IMG/VR virus record: IMGVR_UViG_3300047319_001025
Coordinates: 1-21,314 of that record
Reading direction: 5' to 3' (one strand)
Origin: a virus
DNA length: 21,314 nucleotides
In this document: piece after piece, positions 20,749 to 21,314 of the stretch
How the letters are laid out: the number at the start of each line of letters is the position of its first letter
Numbering within the stretch: position 1 is the stretch's first letter
Translations under genes and position numbers: made by a program
The notes under the pieces: model-generated
The model's database searches: none
Seen by the model: the letters and a program-made list of their open reading frames with translations, nothing else
What the model was told of the DNA's origin: nothing

Positions 20749-21314
20749 GTGGCCACCGTCTTCGACCAGCTCACCAAGATGAGCTTCGACGGAATTGCGT
20801 TTCCGATCTCCAAGTGCGTCACGCGCGGCGAGCACCGGATCCACACGCACGAGTACCCGAAGGCGCCCGGCGGCAGCCCCGAAATCCTCGGCCGCAAGAA
20901 CTACACCTTTCAGGTAGACGCCTTCTTCGTGCAGGGCGCCGCGGGCTACCCGCCGAACCTGTGGCCTAACAGCCTCTCAGAGATCCGCGCACGCGGCGAG
21001 GCAGGCGACACTGCCACGCTGCACGTGCCGACGATCGGCGACATCCCGGCGAAGCTACGCACCTGGGAGCAGACGACCGACTTCGAGAAGCTCCTAAATG
21101 GAGAACGCGCCTCGTTCACCTTCGAGGAAGATCAGACCAACGACTTCCTCATCACGGGCATCGTCAACGTCACGACGTCGAGCCTGTCGGCGACGGCCAA
21201 CGACTTCTTCCTGCTCGCTTCGGTCAAGACGCCCAACATCTTCGACCAGATCCAAGCGCTCGTGAACAGCGTTATCGGGCTCATCAACACGGTGCAGCTC
21301 TACGGCAACCTGCT
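20749..21314 (+). CDS. DNA circularisation/baseplate protein, Mu N-like, partial
   Basis: Starts at GTG 20749, three bases after the tape-measure stop, and is open to the end of the window (188 full codons); the 3' end is missing. The first 60 residues show the DNA_circ_N pattern: S-F-D-G-I-A-F-P, then H-E-Y-P-K-A-P-G-G and E-I-L-G-R-K-N-Y-T-F-Q-V-D-A-F-F-V. Later D-T-A-T-L-H-V-P and F-T-F-E-E-D repeat the family's strand order. In Mu, gpN is a baseplate hub-associated protein, and related proteins in other phages were named for DNA circularisation. Its place directly after the tape measure fits the Mu order, so further baseplate genes (P, gp45-47 types) should follow. Confidence 0.75.
   Translation, partial: MATVFDQLTKMSFDGIAFPISKCVTRGEHRIHTHEYPKAPGGSPEILGRKNYTFQVDAFFVQGAAGYPPNLWPNSLSEIRARGEAGDTATLHVPTIGDIPAKLRTWEQTTDFEKLLNGERASFTFEEDQTNDFLITGIVNVTTSSLSATANDFFLLASVKTPNIFDQIQALVNSVIGLINTVQLYGNL

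Noticed and set aside
1-21314. CRISPR array, tRNA, insertion sequence, attachment site or transposase
   Set aside because: I looked for regularly spaced repeats, cloverleaf-type segments, terminal inverted repeats and transposase or integrase motifs and saw none that stand up.

Overview
The window is a stretch of tailed-phage or prophage DNA with every supported gene on the + strand. It carries a packaging, head and contractile-tail assembly line that resembles transposable phage Mu. From the 3' half of the terminase onward the gene order follows Mu: TerL, portal (Mu gp29-like, DUF935), capsid protease with scaffold (Mu I/Z-like), small capsid decoration protein (DUF2190), major capsid protein, gp35/gp36-like neck proteins, tail-completion protein, a gp37-position protein, sheath (Mu L-like), tube (Mu M-like), tail-assembly chaperone, tape measure, and the start of a Mu N-like DNA-circularisation/baseplate protein that runs off the end. 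No transposase, integrase, repressor, lysis gene, tail fibre, tRNA or host housekeeping gene is visible. It is therefore not possible to say from this window whether the element is an integrated prophage, a free phage or a remnant, nor whether it transposes. The DNA is GC-rich with strongly GC-rich third codon positions, and GTG/TTG starts are common. This fits a high-GC host; Myxococcota would be a reasonable guess but is not proven here.

Region 1 (1-2712) is a run of small genes, mostly joined by 4-base stop-start overlaps (ATGA, GTGA, TTGA), including a 15-codon mini-ORF that appears to bridge two genes. Three consecutive small proteins carry Cys pairs, one of them with a C-terminal membrane segment. 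A 288-residue protein with two helix-turn-helix segments is the best candidate for the small terminase subunit. Region 2 (2714-5493) holds TerL, an unrecognised 263-residue protein behind a small hairpin, and a small excisionase/MerR-style DNA-binding protein. A 232-base gap with a good intrinsic terminator (about 5595-5623) separates this from the head genes.

Region 3 (5726-12799) is the head module: portal, an unusual protein made of three tandem repeats of about 170 residues where Mu would have its F-type minor head protein, protease with a likely internally started scaffold, decoration protein, a terminator-like hairpin, major capsid protein and a small gp35-position protein. Region 4 (12815-16894) is neck and sheath, including a tail-terminator-position protein that looks interrupted by a beta-rich Ig-like domain. 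Region 5 (16958-21314) is tube, chaperones, tape measure and circularisation protein.

The most interesting single signal is a canonical slippery heptamer, C CCT TTC at 17804-17810. It is in the correct frame inside the gene just after the tail tube, with a 6-bp stem starting 6 bases downstream, and it leads into a natural-looking 47-residue alternative C-terminus in the -1 frame. This looks like programmed -1 frameshifting in a tail-assembly chaperone gene. Other notable points are the triplicated head-module protein, the probable internal start for the scaffold, and the stop-start coupled small-gene array.
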